A stretch of 64,000 bases of DNA from Flavobacteriales bacterium UBA7878 (GTDB lineage: Bacteria; Bacteroidota; Bacteroidia; Flavobacteriales; Schleiferiaceae): positions 1 through 64,000 of the forward strand of contig DLRW01000010.1 of assembly GCA_002501205.1 (NCBI GenBank). The letters run 5' to 3'. The number at the start of each line of letters is the position of its first letter. The first letter of the stretch is position 1. This document shows, piece by piece, positions 10,201-19,211 of the stretch. The notes under the pieces were generated by a model. It searched no databases and was not told where the DNA came from. It saw only the letters and a list, made by a program, of their open reading frames with translations. Both the position numbers and the translations under genes were made by a program.

Positions 10201-12109
10201 TCCTTTTTACAGTATGGATGGTGTTTTCATTAATTCAGCGAGACCTTCTCTATATACAGGGCAAACTACCTGTTCATGCGAAGGCAGTGTGGTGAACACT
10301 GTTACCCCCAGTGGAAGTGGTCCACCCTATGAAATTGTTTACACTTTACCACCTCGTCCTTATGGTAATGATGAAGATATGCCTGTGTATTTAAGCACAA
10401 TTATTAATCGCTATCACGGTAGATTGGGTCGATTAAATCAGATGGAAGTATTTGATGGCTTGGGTAACTTACAGATTTCGAAAGATTATTTCTATGGAGA
10501 AAAAGGCTTTAAAGCAAATTCGTACTATGCCCATATGCAGAATTCGTATACTTCTGGCGCCCAGCAAACAACAACTACAGCCTATAAGTATAAAACACAT
10601 TATATACATCGATATGAGATGCCACTTAAGATTGTGACCCGTGAGAATGGTCAGGTCTTATCGGAGAATATCTTGGCTATTGATCCGGAAACAGCTGCGG
10701 CTCAACTTATTTTGAATATGTCGGCGGAATCTTACCAGGCGATAGAGAAAACTTATTTTAATACGGATAATAGTTTTGAAAAATGGAATAAGATTTCTCC
10801 ATTAACTTCTGTTACAGAAGAAACCGGATATCAGAGAGAGTCTACAAGATATGTTTTAGGTGATATTAATAGCCAAACCACTCCTTGGTATGAGTATTAT
10901 ACAGATGCAAGCAGTCAAAGATTATTAAGGAAAAACCTACAGGATATTTCAAAGGAAAATACGATTAAGCATTATTTACCTAATCAAAATTTTCTCAATC
11001 AGTTTTACAGAATGGAGACCGGTATTCCCACCGGTAACCCATTGAAAAAAATTCGAACTGTAGATCAGTTTAATTCTAATGAAAACTATATAACATTGGA
11101 TGTCTCAACTCTTTCGGCTAGCTCTTCAGTTGTATCGTATGCTAAAACTGTAATTGCTCCCTTGGCTGGCCGTAGTATTGTTCCATCTGGCACCATTACT
11201 CGTGTTTCAACTATTTTCTCACCATCTGAGAATAATTTACTGGCCAATGAATCTGAAATTCAAATTATTGATCCTTCGCTTAATGTATTACAATCTTATA
11301 ATGTTAAGGCGAACATCTTCAGTAGTAAGAGGTACTACAATAGTCTGAGAGTCCCGTTTGTGGAATCGGCAACCTTACCCTTATCGAGTTATAGTGCAAC
11401 TGGTTTTGAGGATATAAATGCCGACAATTTCATATTTGAGGGGAACTTCTTTTTAACATCGTATCAGGAGTCTGCAACGACTAATGGCGGTGTAGAAGCG
11501 CATACAGGAAAGTACTATTTAAAGTTGCCGCAAGATGCTAGTTATAAGACCATTTATCATGATCCCAATTTGGATGATTTTGAAACTGGGCAAAGCTATG
11601 AGATGAGTTTGTGGATTCGAACGGCAAATCTTAGTGGTGATCCCAGACTACGATTTGCAATTGTGGGCGAGACGATTAGTCAAGGTCAGGGCACCCCATT
11701 CTCTGTTTTTGCCGAAAGCTATTTAAGTAATATTTCGGAGAAATTCACTTTCGGGGACTGGACGCAGATTAAGATGAGTTTTGAAGTACCGTTAAACTTT
11801 CAAATAAGCCAAAGCACCTACACTTTTGACCTCATTGGAGGAGGTCAAATAACCGCTGATGCCGGATTGAAAATTGAGATTTTGAATGCCGGGGGTTCAA
11901 CAATTATTGATGATGTGCGCTTTCATCCTGCGGCAAGTCCCATTGAAGTGGTGGTGTACGATACAAAATTTAAAAGGGTTACGGCAAAACTGGATGCTCT
12001 TAACATCGCAGGGAAATTAGTTTACGACTCTAAAGGTCGGGTAATACAACTGTATGCAGAGGATACTCCTGGCTTCTATCTTTCAAAACAAACCAATTAC
12101 CATGATTAA
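7238..12109 (+). CDS. Large secreted SpvB/RHS-associated partner protein
   Basis: The protein has 1623 residues. The ATG at 7238 starts a good signal peptide (MKTRLIHSLIFTLSLF, then TTIQAQ). Near residue 74, MVGLGWNF preceded by a SIGIPYSG stretch is the signature of the SpvB/TcB-like N-terminal domain that opens many Bacteroidetes RHS proteins. The middle has loosely repeated Tyr/Asp-containing strands, and residues about 1440-1570 look like a carbohydrate-binding-type beta-sandwich. There is no toxin tip and no T9SS domain. The stop overlaps the start of the RHS gene by 8 bases (12102-12109), so the two are probably translated together. I infer that it provides the N-terminal half of a split RHS shell, analogous to TcB with TcC. 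Confidence 0.7.
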   Translation: MKTRLIHSLIFTLSLFTTIQAQDRYAPFEKMVSTSNGQFSLSVPIGSVSSVSGQSYSIGIPYSGNVQMNQPASMVGLGWNFDVGTIRRTIMTCPDDHSDYLETKRSLVLPLGTEVSGSEENLVRAGSMYSQSVNGTSVYSDATYVPSLTGQGQGLVQDFDQFYFTGNGLSGTFSLDYYPSILNVENGNLTNENPIQLMPSPYEAEINQVQREFSPLRQMDSEGQATIPFQNPWLLVLSNDPTGNVYIRQYTKDAVTNQNTDDTPGFIRYSGISDYVSGNLASLGSEEIVAFTAVTPDGMQYHYSLPVLQLQSITNLYDIDAGTVQNASYDEIVSTKIADYVVTEWKLTAITGPNYRDLNSNGIVDDGDDGHWVVFSYSHWGDLYSRFPYYGLHYNPGPNEDELKDLEEVQLNQLGVLSLSKEERYYIEKIETDREVMVFYKDYRDDEYSLSSANEAIPNFYLKRVAKYHKDGQLSLNLNASSHPSPNSIFATPPSTSGVYFESDYFGTESQLLGSIEFVYDYSLQPEYDGNINNYHSGSKNYLSSGEDLSLIELIDRKSSLNSGGKLTLLNVIYHDHLDQELERYTFGYSSLNPTFQVNNHDQNGNYVDLSAAPGLRMRNLNTSQDNQSHNWLIDEITLPSDVHVEVEYEEALYRYTIQGLTESWENYIPVYFDHPNEKAYLLSDDHKKIFYNNSGIARTVRGHFYHKNALATSNYSGNVHDVHHIKSVRVTNINSTGLGFDSQGVSTGKGISYAGSSTREVGFIGGTVLYNPAGTSDYTTGPWYYIDDVYLSFVDEYYRTGISRVKELRVKKDINAQDYAKLEYEYLVPRASLKKFETVYLGAKRGVSFGSNFNNHNSSDRGVLYEQVVLKKIDKNSNLISTAKFHFDLQREVDVRSEVSLKELGKCYLPFYWLNYSPAAFYKFTRENPIVSTRSYQGPFTNYPKSWAELAPRIMVDAFNYYLQNYYQYNNLNPSDSDVVENHLPTTPFYSMDGVFINSARPSLYTGQTTCSCEGSVVNTVTPSGSGPPYEIVYTLPPRPYGNDEDMPVYLSTIINRYHGRLGRLNQMEVFDGLGNLQISKDYFYGEKGFKANSYYAHMQNSYTSGAQQTTTTAYKYKTHYIHRYEMPLKIVTRENGQVLSENILAIDPETAAAQLILNMSAESYQAIEKTYFNTDNSFEKWNKISPLTSVTEETGYQRESTRYVLGDINSQTTPWYEYYTDASSQRLLRKNLQDISKENTIKHYLPNQNFLNQFYRMETGIPTGNPLKKIRTVDQFNSNENYITLDVSTLSASSSVVSYAKTVIAPLAGRSIVPSGTITRVSTIFSPSENNLLANESEIQIIDPSLNVLQSYNVKANIFSSKRYYNSLRVPFVESATLPLSSYSATGFEDINADNFIFEGNFFLTSYQESATTNGGVEAHTGKYYLKLPQDASYKTIYHDPNLDDFETGQSYEMSLWIRTANLSGDPRLRFAIVGETISQGQGTPFSVFAESYLSNISEKFTFGDWTQIKMSFEVPLNFQISQSTYTFDLIGGGQITADAGLKIEILNAGGSTIIDDVRFHPAASPIEVVVYDTKFKRVTAKLDALNIAGKLVYDSKGRVIQLYAEDTPGFYLSKQTNYHD

Positions 12110-15100
12110 GATGATGCGCAAATTAATTTTCACCTTATCATTTATAGTTTTTAGTCTTTACAGCAATGCTCAAGGCAATGCCATAGCATGGGGCGAGTCC
12201 GTTGAGTTAGAGGAAGTTTCTGAAACGGGCTATATTAACTATGGTACTAACGGTTGGCAAGATGGATATTTGGTATCCGAGCAACGTGGATTTCAGGTAG
12301 GGTCAGCTGAATACTATTTTTACTCAGAAGATTATGCCAGTTGGGAAGGAATTCCTTTCAAAATAAGTTTGGGAACTAGTGATCAAATTGATCAAGCCGT
12401 TGACATCTTCTATTTTGATGGTAGTTATGTTAATCATAACTCGAGCGAGATTTTAAGTATCTCTAATATATCTGAGTTGACTCTGGTTTTAAATCATCTT
12501 GGAAATGTTGAAGTATATAATGGATCGGAGCAGCTTTATACAATTAATTCTGTTCTAAGCTCAAGTCAATCTTATTACGTATTCATTAACCTCCTTTATC
12601 CGGAGAGTTTTTTGGCTACTACTTTCACCGAGACCGTACTTAGTGCACAGAGTACAAGTTCTTCCACTCCTGTTAGTTCCAATTGTCAATCATTAAGTGC
12701 GGAAAAGTATGTGGAGGAAATAGCTTATGATAAGTATGGGAATGAGATAAGCCGAGGACTGCAGGTTCTGGGCGATTTTGATCAGGTGGAAATGTCCATG
12801 CGTAAGAATTATGAGGCAAACGAAGTTCTAGCAAAACAGGTTATCTATGATAATTTTGGGAGGCCTATAATTGAAAGTTTAGAGGCACCAATAAATCAAT
12901 CCAGCTTCTGTATTGACGAGACTTTTATGTTTTCTGTAGATCAGGAACCAATAAGTAGCCCGGCTTCCATACAGCCTTATTCAGTTTTGGATGTCGAGAA
13001 TGCAAATGGAATTCCCGATGCGATTTCTCATCAATCCACTTTAGGGGCATTTTATAGCGGCTATACTGACGACATAGCTAGAAGTGACTACCCTTTTGCC
13101 AAGCTTTATTATAAGGACGATATATACAATACAGCAATTTCGACTGGCGGTTATGATCAGCGATTTTTTAATTCTGAAAATCGCAGTTTTACTTTCCCGG
13201 CTGTTTCGGCAAATGAGTTGGTTAATTTATTTGGAGCTAATCAAAGTCATATTAAGCGAAGTTCGGCTGATGGGATTATTAATACTCAATTGGCCACAGA
13301 ATTTACCCTTTCGCAACTAGCTCAAAAATCCATAAATATTACTAAGGAAAATGAGGCGGTAATTACCTACACCACCCTCTCTGGAGATATTCTGGCAACT
13401 GCCCTTAGTGGGAATACAAATCCATGTGAGGTTCAGAAGGCAAGAATAGAAATGCATCCTGGGGTTCTTACTACCATTCATGTTCCTGATGGCCATGATG
13501 ATGCATTGGCTCTGGAAATGCCTGATCCAACTCTTATATATCAAAGCAGTCAGGGTACTTTTCCTATGAATTGTTTTGATGTCATTATTGTGGATCAACT
13601 GAGTGGCTCGATTTTAACAGCGGGAACTGACTATAGTATTGTTCAAGACGCTCAGAAATCTGTAATTCAAAATATTGTGCTTCTGGGAGGTTATGCCAGT
13701 GGTCAACAGGTCTTAGGGGTTTCAGTAGCATTCAATGAGAATGCGCTCAGTCATGGGGTCTGGAAAAACTATTTAAAGGTTGTAAAGTATGGAGGCTTAA
13801 AGACTTTTTTAAATTATGAACTGGATTACCACGAATGGACGCTTTATTATTATGATGTCCTTGGGAATGTAATTGAGGTTGTGCAACCGGAGGGTGTTGA
13901 TTGCAGCGTCGACGCTTCAAACTATTTCCAGTTTAATGATCAGGTGGAAATCCGCACTGCTTCAACCACCGGTATTTCTCAAGTAGATGATTTGGTAGTG
14001 TTTCCAATAGCCGTTCCCTCTGGAAATACAATAAATGAGGCATCTCTTTGTCTTTCGCCACTTTATGTAGATAAAGTAATATCAAATAATCTTTCAGGTG
14101 AACGATTGGTTCGCGATCAAAGCGTATATCGTGCACTGGAACCAGAAACTGAAGGCGATCCTCCCGTGGCTGTAGTTATTGGAACCGCAGATATCTATGC
14201 TGAATCCGACAGCCCAAGTCAAAACCGAGGCAAAGCAAATCCAAATGGGTTTATCTCAGTTTCAACTATTAAGGTTCCCCCTGCAGCGGGCTCTTTGGTA
14301 GTAAAGGATATTTTTGAAAAGAAATTTACTTTTGAGGTTGTTGGTAGACCTGCCGTAGGTCAAGATGTGGTTTTATTGGAGAAAACCTTTAAAATCGAAC
14401 ACGAAGAAATACAATACTTTGATCCAACAACATTTAATTCAAATGGTACTGGTGGTCAGTCTAAAGTTTGGAGACAAGATGGCTCTGTCTGGGTACAGTT
14501 AGATATTGCTGATTATTACAAATTTGATGATGGGGATATTTCCGCTGCTACCTTATCTAATTACAAAAGTATTGTAGTTAGAGTTAAATCAGTATTCTCA
14601 AAAGAATGGCGTGATACAGATGATTTAACTCCTTCAAATGAGGAATCCAAACCATCTTCATATACTGCCTTAAGCTTCTTTAATTTTGCTGGGAATATTG
14701 GTTTAAGGGTTAATAGCTTTCCCAGCCCACCTTCTCATAATGAAGACGTAATCGAATTCTATGGGGTAAATCATGAAGATGGAACTGTAAGTCAGAAACA
14801 AATTCCCGATGAGGATTTAACCCAATACTTATATGATAAGGAGGGTAGAGTTAAATTTTCTCAGAATGCCGTTCAAGCAGCAAACAATACTTTTAGCTAT
14901 GTTCTTTACGACTTTGCTGGAAGAGTTTGGAAAACCGGCCAATATGATAATAATGTGAGCGGAGGGGAAGTGATCACTTTTGGTATATCTGACCCTCAAA
15001 ATCCAGCAGCCAGTCATACTTTTAATTTGGTGGGGGATAATTCCACCTTGAATGGGCTCAATACAGAGTATGAAACTTTTTTCTTTTACGATGAAGTTCA

Positions 15101-18023
15101 AAATGATTATCCGACCGGCTTAAGCGGAGACTTAAGTACTCAAAACAATGTTGTTGGCAGGCTGGCTAAAACTTCCAATGAAAACACCTCCACCTGGTAC
15201 AGTTATGATTATTTAGGTCGCTTGGAGCATTTGGTTCAGTACAGTGCAGACTTGGGTGTGCATACCATTAGTTACAGTTATAATCATCTTGGAAAAACTG
15301 TAGCAATTGCTTATGATGAGCAGGATGCCAGCTCTTCCTATTTCGTAAAATTCTTATTTAATAAGGATCAGCAATTAGCCAGAATTATGGGGAGTAATAA
15401 AGCTTCTACCAATTTTAAAGCTTTGGCTACTTATGACTATGATATCCTTGGACGATTAAAACGAAAGGAACTGGGTAATAAGGCACAGGGTATTGATTAC
15501 TATTATACTATTAGTGGGAAATTGAAAGGTATTAATAATGCCTTTCGACCAGAAACGGATCCTGACTATATTGATGTGGATGCTTATGAAGACTTATTTG
15601 CAGAAACTTTGCACTATTATGAAGGGGATTATCAAAATGCAAATGTCTCCTTAAACTCCATTGCTGATAATAGCTTAAGTGATCGATTAGATGGAACGAT
15701 AAAAGCAGTAACCTGGTATACACGTAGCGATATAGCTTTAAGCCAGAGCATCGGAAACCGACCTACCTATTCCTATGAGTATGATGTTTTAGGTCAATTG
15801 ACAGGAGCAAGTTTGGGGAACATTGCTACCGGATTGGAGTTTGGCTATACCAATTCTGCACCGGCAACTTATGTTTCCAATAGTGCAAATGCATATGGAA
15901 CCAGTTATGATTATGATGGCAATGGTAATATTGTATCACTTAGTAGAAGGTCTGGAACAGGAACATTATTTGATCAATTGACTTATAATTACCCTAAAGA
16001 TGCGGGTAATCAGTTAACAGGTAATCAGTTACTATATATAACTGATGCGTCTTCTAGCTCGGGCATTAGCGATGAAATCCAGTCTCAGCTTAGTGATAAT
16101 TATCAGTATGATGAGCGTGGACAATTAGAGATCGATAAAGAGCGTGACGTTAAACTAGCCTACACCCCCGGTGGCCTGGTAGAGGAAGTGAAAAATGCCA
16201 GCGGTACACAGCTGCGTCAAAAGAACTTCTACGATGACCGAGGAAACTTGTTTAAGAAGGAGAATTATGTATCCGGATCATTATCGAATACGGAGTATTG
16301 GTGGTACGACCTTTCGGGAAGTCCAATTCAATATTTTAAAGAAGCATTAGAAGCTAATCCGGTTCTTAAAGAATCGTATATCTATTCTGATGGTCGGTTA
16401 GCAACTTATACGCAATTGGAGAGTTCTGCTATTTCATATCAGTTTTCCATAAAAGATCATATTGGCAATGTTAGGGCTAGTTTAAGTGAAACCCATAGTC
16501 AGGAGGGAGCCTGGGATTTCACTCAAATGGAAGATGAAGGGGGATGGGGCTATAGTCAAAATGAAGGCGACCCGGATCCCTATGTTGATGGCAATGGATG
16601 GAATATAGAAGGAGAGCACGCTCTCTTTAAGTATATAATTAGCCTGGGGTCTGGACACTTTGCCTTTAATATGAATCTGGCTCAGGTAGCTACGGCAGAT
16701 TTAACATTAACGGTTTTAGATGCGAATAATCAAAGTCTGGCTAGCTCTGTTCTGGAGGCTGGCAATATGGGGCAAAGTTTACAGTTTCATTTAGCTACAG
16801 CCCAGGTATGTACTTTAAAAGTAGAATGCTTAAGTACCGGTGTTCAAAGCTTTATTGTGGAGAGCTTTAATTTAAGCAGCCAGGTACATCAAGTATTAAG
16901 TTATCGCGATTATTATCCTTATGGCTGGGTATTACCGGGAAGGGTTTACGAAGCAAGCTCCGAGGGCAATCAATTTCAGTATCAAGGTGATTTTACCTGG
17001 GCCAATGAAATATTAAACTGGAGTCGCTTCGAAGTTCGAAATTTTGATTCTCGGATTGGTCGTTGGCTTTCTATTGACCCTGAAGGCCAGTATTTTAGCC
17101 TGTATAAGGGAATGGGGAATAACCCGATTAGTGTTTATGACCCTGATGGTGCATGGGGATTTTACAATGCACGAACTCATCAATTTTTGTTTGTTTTTGG
17201 GTCTAGAGATTTAACCTTGTACGATGAGTGGTCTAATAGTACCTGGGAGTTTGTTGCTTTCGATATTCAGACTTTAAAAGGCTTGGCGGAAGAATTTGCC
17301 AATGGGGAATACTATGTAGCCTATATGAACGAGGATGAGAATGGGAAAGCATACTTAAGCGCGGATGCACCTGAGGCATTTGAATCAAGTGCTATTTCAA
17401 CTGAAGATTATGAACGTGGATTATCCTTTTTACTAGGAACCGATTATGGGTTGAGTTGGGAGAGCAATATTAAATCGATTGGATTGGATCCATCTGGCAG
17501 TGGGTTGAAAAGGTCTAGCGTTCAAGAGGATAGGGAATTTCTGGAACGTATAGCAAACTACCCATCGCCAGGCACGACTGAACCCTATCCAATATTTTTT
17601 GACATTATAAGTTTTGGGGGGATTGCAAAGACTCTTGGTAGAGGTTTTATTGAAGCAGGTGGAAGGTCTGCAATAAGACAAACTCTAGTAAATTCAGCTG
17701 AAAAAGCTACAAAAGAGGTAGTGTCGTCTGCTTCTAGAAGGTCATTAAATCCTACTCATTATATTACAAAGTCAAAAACTCAGATGAAAAATCTACTTGA
17801 TGACATTAGAGCAAATGGTATTCAAGAACCTATTAAATATGTGGAACATAATGGGACGCGTTATATTGTTGATGGGCATCACAGGTATTATGCTGCACAA
17901 AAGTTGGGCATAGAGAATGTTCCTGTGCAGCAAGTTCAACTGCCTTTTGGTGGATATCAAAATATTTGGGATTTAATGTTGGAACCGGGTAAGAATCCAG
18001 GTTTTTGGCAATACATGAAATAA
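12102..18023 (+). CDS. RHS-repeat polymorphic toxin with ParB-like C-terminal tip
   Basis: The protein has 1973 residues. The ATG at 12102 opens a signal peptide (MIKMMRKLIFTLSFIVFSLY). Many YD-type repeats follow (YDYLGRLEHL, YDILGRLKRK, YEYDVLGQLTG, YDYDGNGNIV), mostly between residues 880 and 1480. The RHS core is at about 1603-1682 (YYPYGWVLPG, then RNFDSRIGRWLSIDPEG and YDPDGAWGF), the conserved boundary after which the toxin varies. Residues about 1885-1973 form a ParB/sulfiredoxin-like domain with IQEPIKY and DGHHRYYAAQKLG (about 1924-1936), used as a nuclease or NTPase tip in some polymorphic toxins. A probable immunity gene begins 2 bases after the stop. The delivery route is unknown. 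Confidence 0.85.
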   Translation: MIKMMRKLIFTLSFIVFSLYSNAQGNAIAWGESVELEEVSETGYINYGTNGWQDGYLVSEQRGFQVGSAEYYFYSEDYASWEGIPFKISLGTSDQIDQAVDIFYFDGSYVNHNSSEILSISNISELTLVLNHLGNVEVYNGSEQLYTINSVLSSSQSYYVFINLLYPESFLATTFTETVLSAQSTSSSTPVSSNCQSLSAEKYVEEIAYDKYGNEISRGLQVLGDFDQVEMSMRKNYEANEVLAKQVIYDNFGRPIIESLEAPINQSSFCIDETFMFSVDQEPISSPASIQPYSVLDVENANGIPDAISHQSTLGAFYSGYTDDIARSDYPFAKLYYKDDIYNTAISTGGYDQRFFNSENRSFTFPAVSANELVNLFGANQSHIKRSSADGIINTQLATEFTLSQLAQKSINITKENEAVITYTTLSGDILATALSGNTNPCEVQKARIEMHPGVLTTIHVPDGHDDALALEMPDPTLIYQSSQGTFPMNCFDVIIVDQLSGSILTAGTDYSIVQDAQKSVIQNIVLLGGYASGQQVLGVSVAFNENALSHGVWKNYLKVVKYGGLKTFLNYELDYHEWTLYYYDVLGNVIEVVQPEGVDCSVDASNYFQFNDQVEIRTASTTGISQVDDLVVFPIAVPSGNTINEASLCLSPLYVDKVISNNLSGERLVRDQSVYRALEPETEGDPPVAVVIGTADIYAESDSPSQNRGKANPNGFISVSTIKVPPAAGSLVVKDIFEKKFTFEVVGRPAVGQDVVLLEKTFKIEHEEIQYFDPTTFNSNGTGGQSKVWRQDGSVWVQLDIADYYKFDDGDISAATLSNYKSIVVRVKSVFSKEWRDTDDLTPSNEESKPSSYTALSFFNFAGNIGLRVNSFPSPPSHNEDVIEFYGVNHEDGTVSQKQIPDEDLTQYLYDKEGRVKFSQNAVQAANNTFSYVLYDFAGRVWKTGQYDNNVSGGEVITFGISDPQNPAASHTFNLVGDNSTLNGLNTEYETFFFYDEVQNDYPTGLSGDLSTQNNVVGRLAKTSNENTSTWYSYDYLGRLEHLVQYSADLGVHTISYSYNHLGKTVAIAYDEQDASSSYFVKFLFNKDQQLARIMGSNKASTNFKALATYDYDILGRLKRKELGNKAQGIDYYYTISGKLKGINNAFRPETDPDYIDVDAYEDLFAETLHYYEGDYQNANVSLNSIADNSLSDRLDGTIKAVTWYTRSDIALSQSIGNRPTYSYEYDVLGQLTGASLGNIATGLEFGYTNSAPATYVSNSANAYGTSYDYDGNGNIVSLSRRSGTGTLFDQLTYNYPKDAGNQLTGNQLLYITDASSSSGISDEIQSQLSDNYQYDERGQLEIDKERDVKLAYTPGGLVEEVKNASGTQLRQKNFYDDRGNLFKKENYVSGSLSNTEYWWYDLSGSPIQYFKEALEANPVLKESYIYSDGRLATYTQLESSAISYQFSIKDHIGNVRASLSETHSQEGAWDFTQMEDEGGWGYSQNEGDPDPYVDGNGWNIEGEHALFKYIISLGSGHFAFNMNLAQVATADLTLTVLDANNQSLASSVLEAGNMGQSLQFHLATAQVCTLKVECLSTGVQSFIVESFNLSSQVHQVLSYRDYYPYGWVLPGRVYEASSEGNQFQYQGDFTWANEILNWSRFEVRNFDSRIGRWLSIDPEGQYFSLYKGMGNNPISVYDPDGAWGFYNARTHQFLFVFGSRDLTLYDEWSNSTWEFVAFDIQTLKGLAEEFANGEYYVAYMNEDENGKAYLSADAPEAFESSAISTEDYERGLSFLLGTDYGLSWESNIKSIGLDPSGSGLKRSSVQEDREFLERIANYPSPGTTEPYPIFFDIISFGGIAKTLGRGFIEAGGRSAIRQTLVNSAEKATKEVVSSASRRSLNPTHYITKSKTQMKNLLDDIRANGIQEPIKYVEHNGTRYIVDGHHRYYAAQKLGIENVPVQQVQLPFGGYQNIWDLMLEPGKNPGFWQYMK

Positions 18024-18025
18024 TT

Positions 18026-18475
18026 ATGGCAATCTGGCAATATAGTTTTCTCTTAATTCCAAGAACATCTTTTTCAGAGAAATATTTAAATTTTCCTTTT
18101 GATAAGGAAGGATTATTAGAAGATGATATTTATTGGGATTTTTTATCTGTTAACATTGATTTCTTCAGTGATATTGAAACAATCATGATTAAACGCAAAT
18201 CATGGAGTGAAAATATTGTTCTTTTTGGTAATGAGGAGGCTAATTGTTTAGAGATTTACAAGGATAATAATAAGGTGAAATCAGTGTCATTTCGCATTGA
18301 TTTTACAAGTGATTATGAAGGTTTTCTTAGAGGTATTATTGAGTTTTCAATTTTGAAAAATTTATTGATAGTTGACGAAGCACATCATATTATTGATCCT
18401 AATTACTTTTCAATAAATAGTGTGATTGAAAGTTCACCTCAATTCATTAAATATAAACAACTTAGTTCCAAGTAA
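18026..18475 (+). CDS. Probable immunity protein for the ParB-like toxin
   Basis: This gene encodes a 149-residue protein without a signal peptide. The ATG at 18026 lies 2 bases after the RHS stop; an in-frame start at 18005 inside the toxin gene is less plausible. The protein mixes acidic and hydrophobic segments (FPFDKEGLLEDDIYWDF, VDEAHHIIDPNYF). I do not recognise a family. Its immunity role is inferred from its position directly behind a toxin tip and from its size. The DNA here is noticeably AT-richer than in the RHS core, which is common for exchangeable toxin/immunity cassettes. Confidence 0.6.
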   Translation: MAIWQYSFLLIPRTSFSEKYLNFPFDKEGLLEDDIYWDFLSVNIDFFSDIETIMIKRKSWSENIVLFGNEEANCLEIYKDNNKVKSVSFRIDFTSDYEGFLRGIIEFSILKNLLIVDEAHHIIDPNYFSINSVIESSPQFIKYKQLSSK

Positions 18476-18565
18476 TATATTAAGCACAACAAGTCATTAC
18501 TTACGCTTTTTAGAAGGGCAACTCTTCGAACACCTTTTAATATTTCCGTTCAGAGATTTGGTAAT

Positions 18566-18778
18566 ATGAGTCGCAGGAGACCAGATTATTGGGGATTAAG
18601 GATTGGGACTAGTGAATTTGCCAATCGAACTTTTGGGGCAATTAAACCTAATTGGAATCCTTTAACTCAATACACAATAGGTGTTATTCCAAAAGGTACT
18701 CCGATTAAATTCGGAATCATTGGCCCTCAAGGCTGGAAGTACCCAGGGGGGGGCATTGCAATTCAGGGTTCAATCTAA
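18566..18778 (+). pseudogene. Orphan toxin tip fragment
   Basis: The 70-residue frame runs from the ATG at 18566. It stays open back to the immunity stop at 18475, and the upstream translation (LFRRATLRTPFNISVQRFGN) looks like a continuation of the same domain. The segment MSRRRPDYWGLRIGTSEFAN and the end IPKGTPIKFGIIGPQGWKYP resemble C-terminal tips of Bacteroidetes toxins (recalled similarity, not verified). There is no signal peptide, RHS core or convincing ribosome site. The best reading is a displaced, silent toxin tip of the kind known as orphan rhs-CT or cdi-CT. A run of eight G at 18746-18753 lies near its 3' end. Confidence 0.5.
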
Positions 18779-18814
18779 AAGTGTTATTAATCAATCATCT
18801 ATACTAATACCACG

Positions 18815-19186
18815 ATGAATAATTTCGAAGATCCAATTGATTTTAGTCTAGAAAAGAAGTTTCATGACATTGAAATAGAATACTCTGAAGTAATGGAAAT
18901 ATCTCAAGGTGGTCCTGTAGTTGGAAATCTTTCTGTTAATGGTAAAAGGGTCAAAGGTCGTTATGGAGGTCCGATTATTTGCACCAGTGAATATTTATAT
19001 GCTCCGATACTTGTAAGTAAGTTTTTAGGCTCGGGTTTTAAATTGGCAAAAATAAATGTTGGTACACTTGAAGTGAGTCAACTGGGAAAAACTAAGGACT
19101 TAATATATTTGGATAAATTAGGAGAAAACCGTATCTTCTATTTCGAAGATTTAGATAGGGCGGTTCATAGATATATGGATCTTTAA
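18815..19186 (+). CDS. Candidate immunity protein of the orphan toxin tip
   Basis: The ATG at 18815 starts a 123-residue soluble protein 36 bases after the orphan tip. It contains a Gly-rich beta segment (SQGGPVVGNLSVNGKRVKG, then YGGPIICTSEYLYAPIL) and an acidic end (FYFEDLDRAVHRYMDL). I do not recognise a named family with confidence. Position and size fit an immunity protein kept after the matching toxin was displaced, which would protect against neighbours still using that toxin. The coding frame is intact. Confidence 0.5.
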   Translation: MNNFEDPIDFSLEKKFHDIEIEYSEVMEISQGGPVVGNLSVNGKRVKGRYGGPIICTSEYLYAPILVSKFLGSGFKLAKINVGTLEVSQLGKTKDLIYLDKLGENRIFYFEDLDRAVHRYMDL

Positions 19187-19191
19187 TTTAA

Positions 19192-19211
19192 AAAAAAAAT
19201 CGATTTTTTTT
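19192..19211. repeat. Perfect A8-TCGA-T8 palindrome at a gene-remnant junction
   Basis: Eight A, then TCGA, then eight T form a perfect 20-base palindrome 6 bases after the stop of the orphan immunity gene. Directly after it the frame of a truncated FG-GAP T9SS gene begins. It could act as a weak terminator on either strand. It may also mark the recombination point where the cassette replaced the front of the older gene. Confidence 0.5.
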
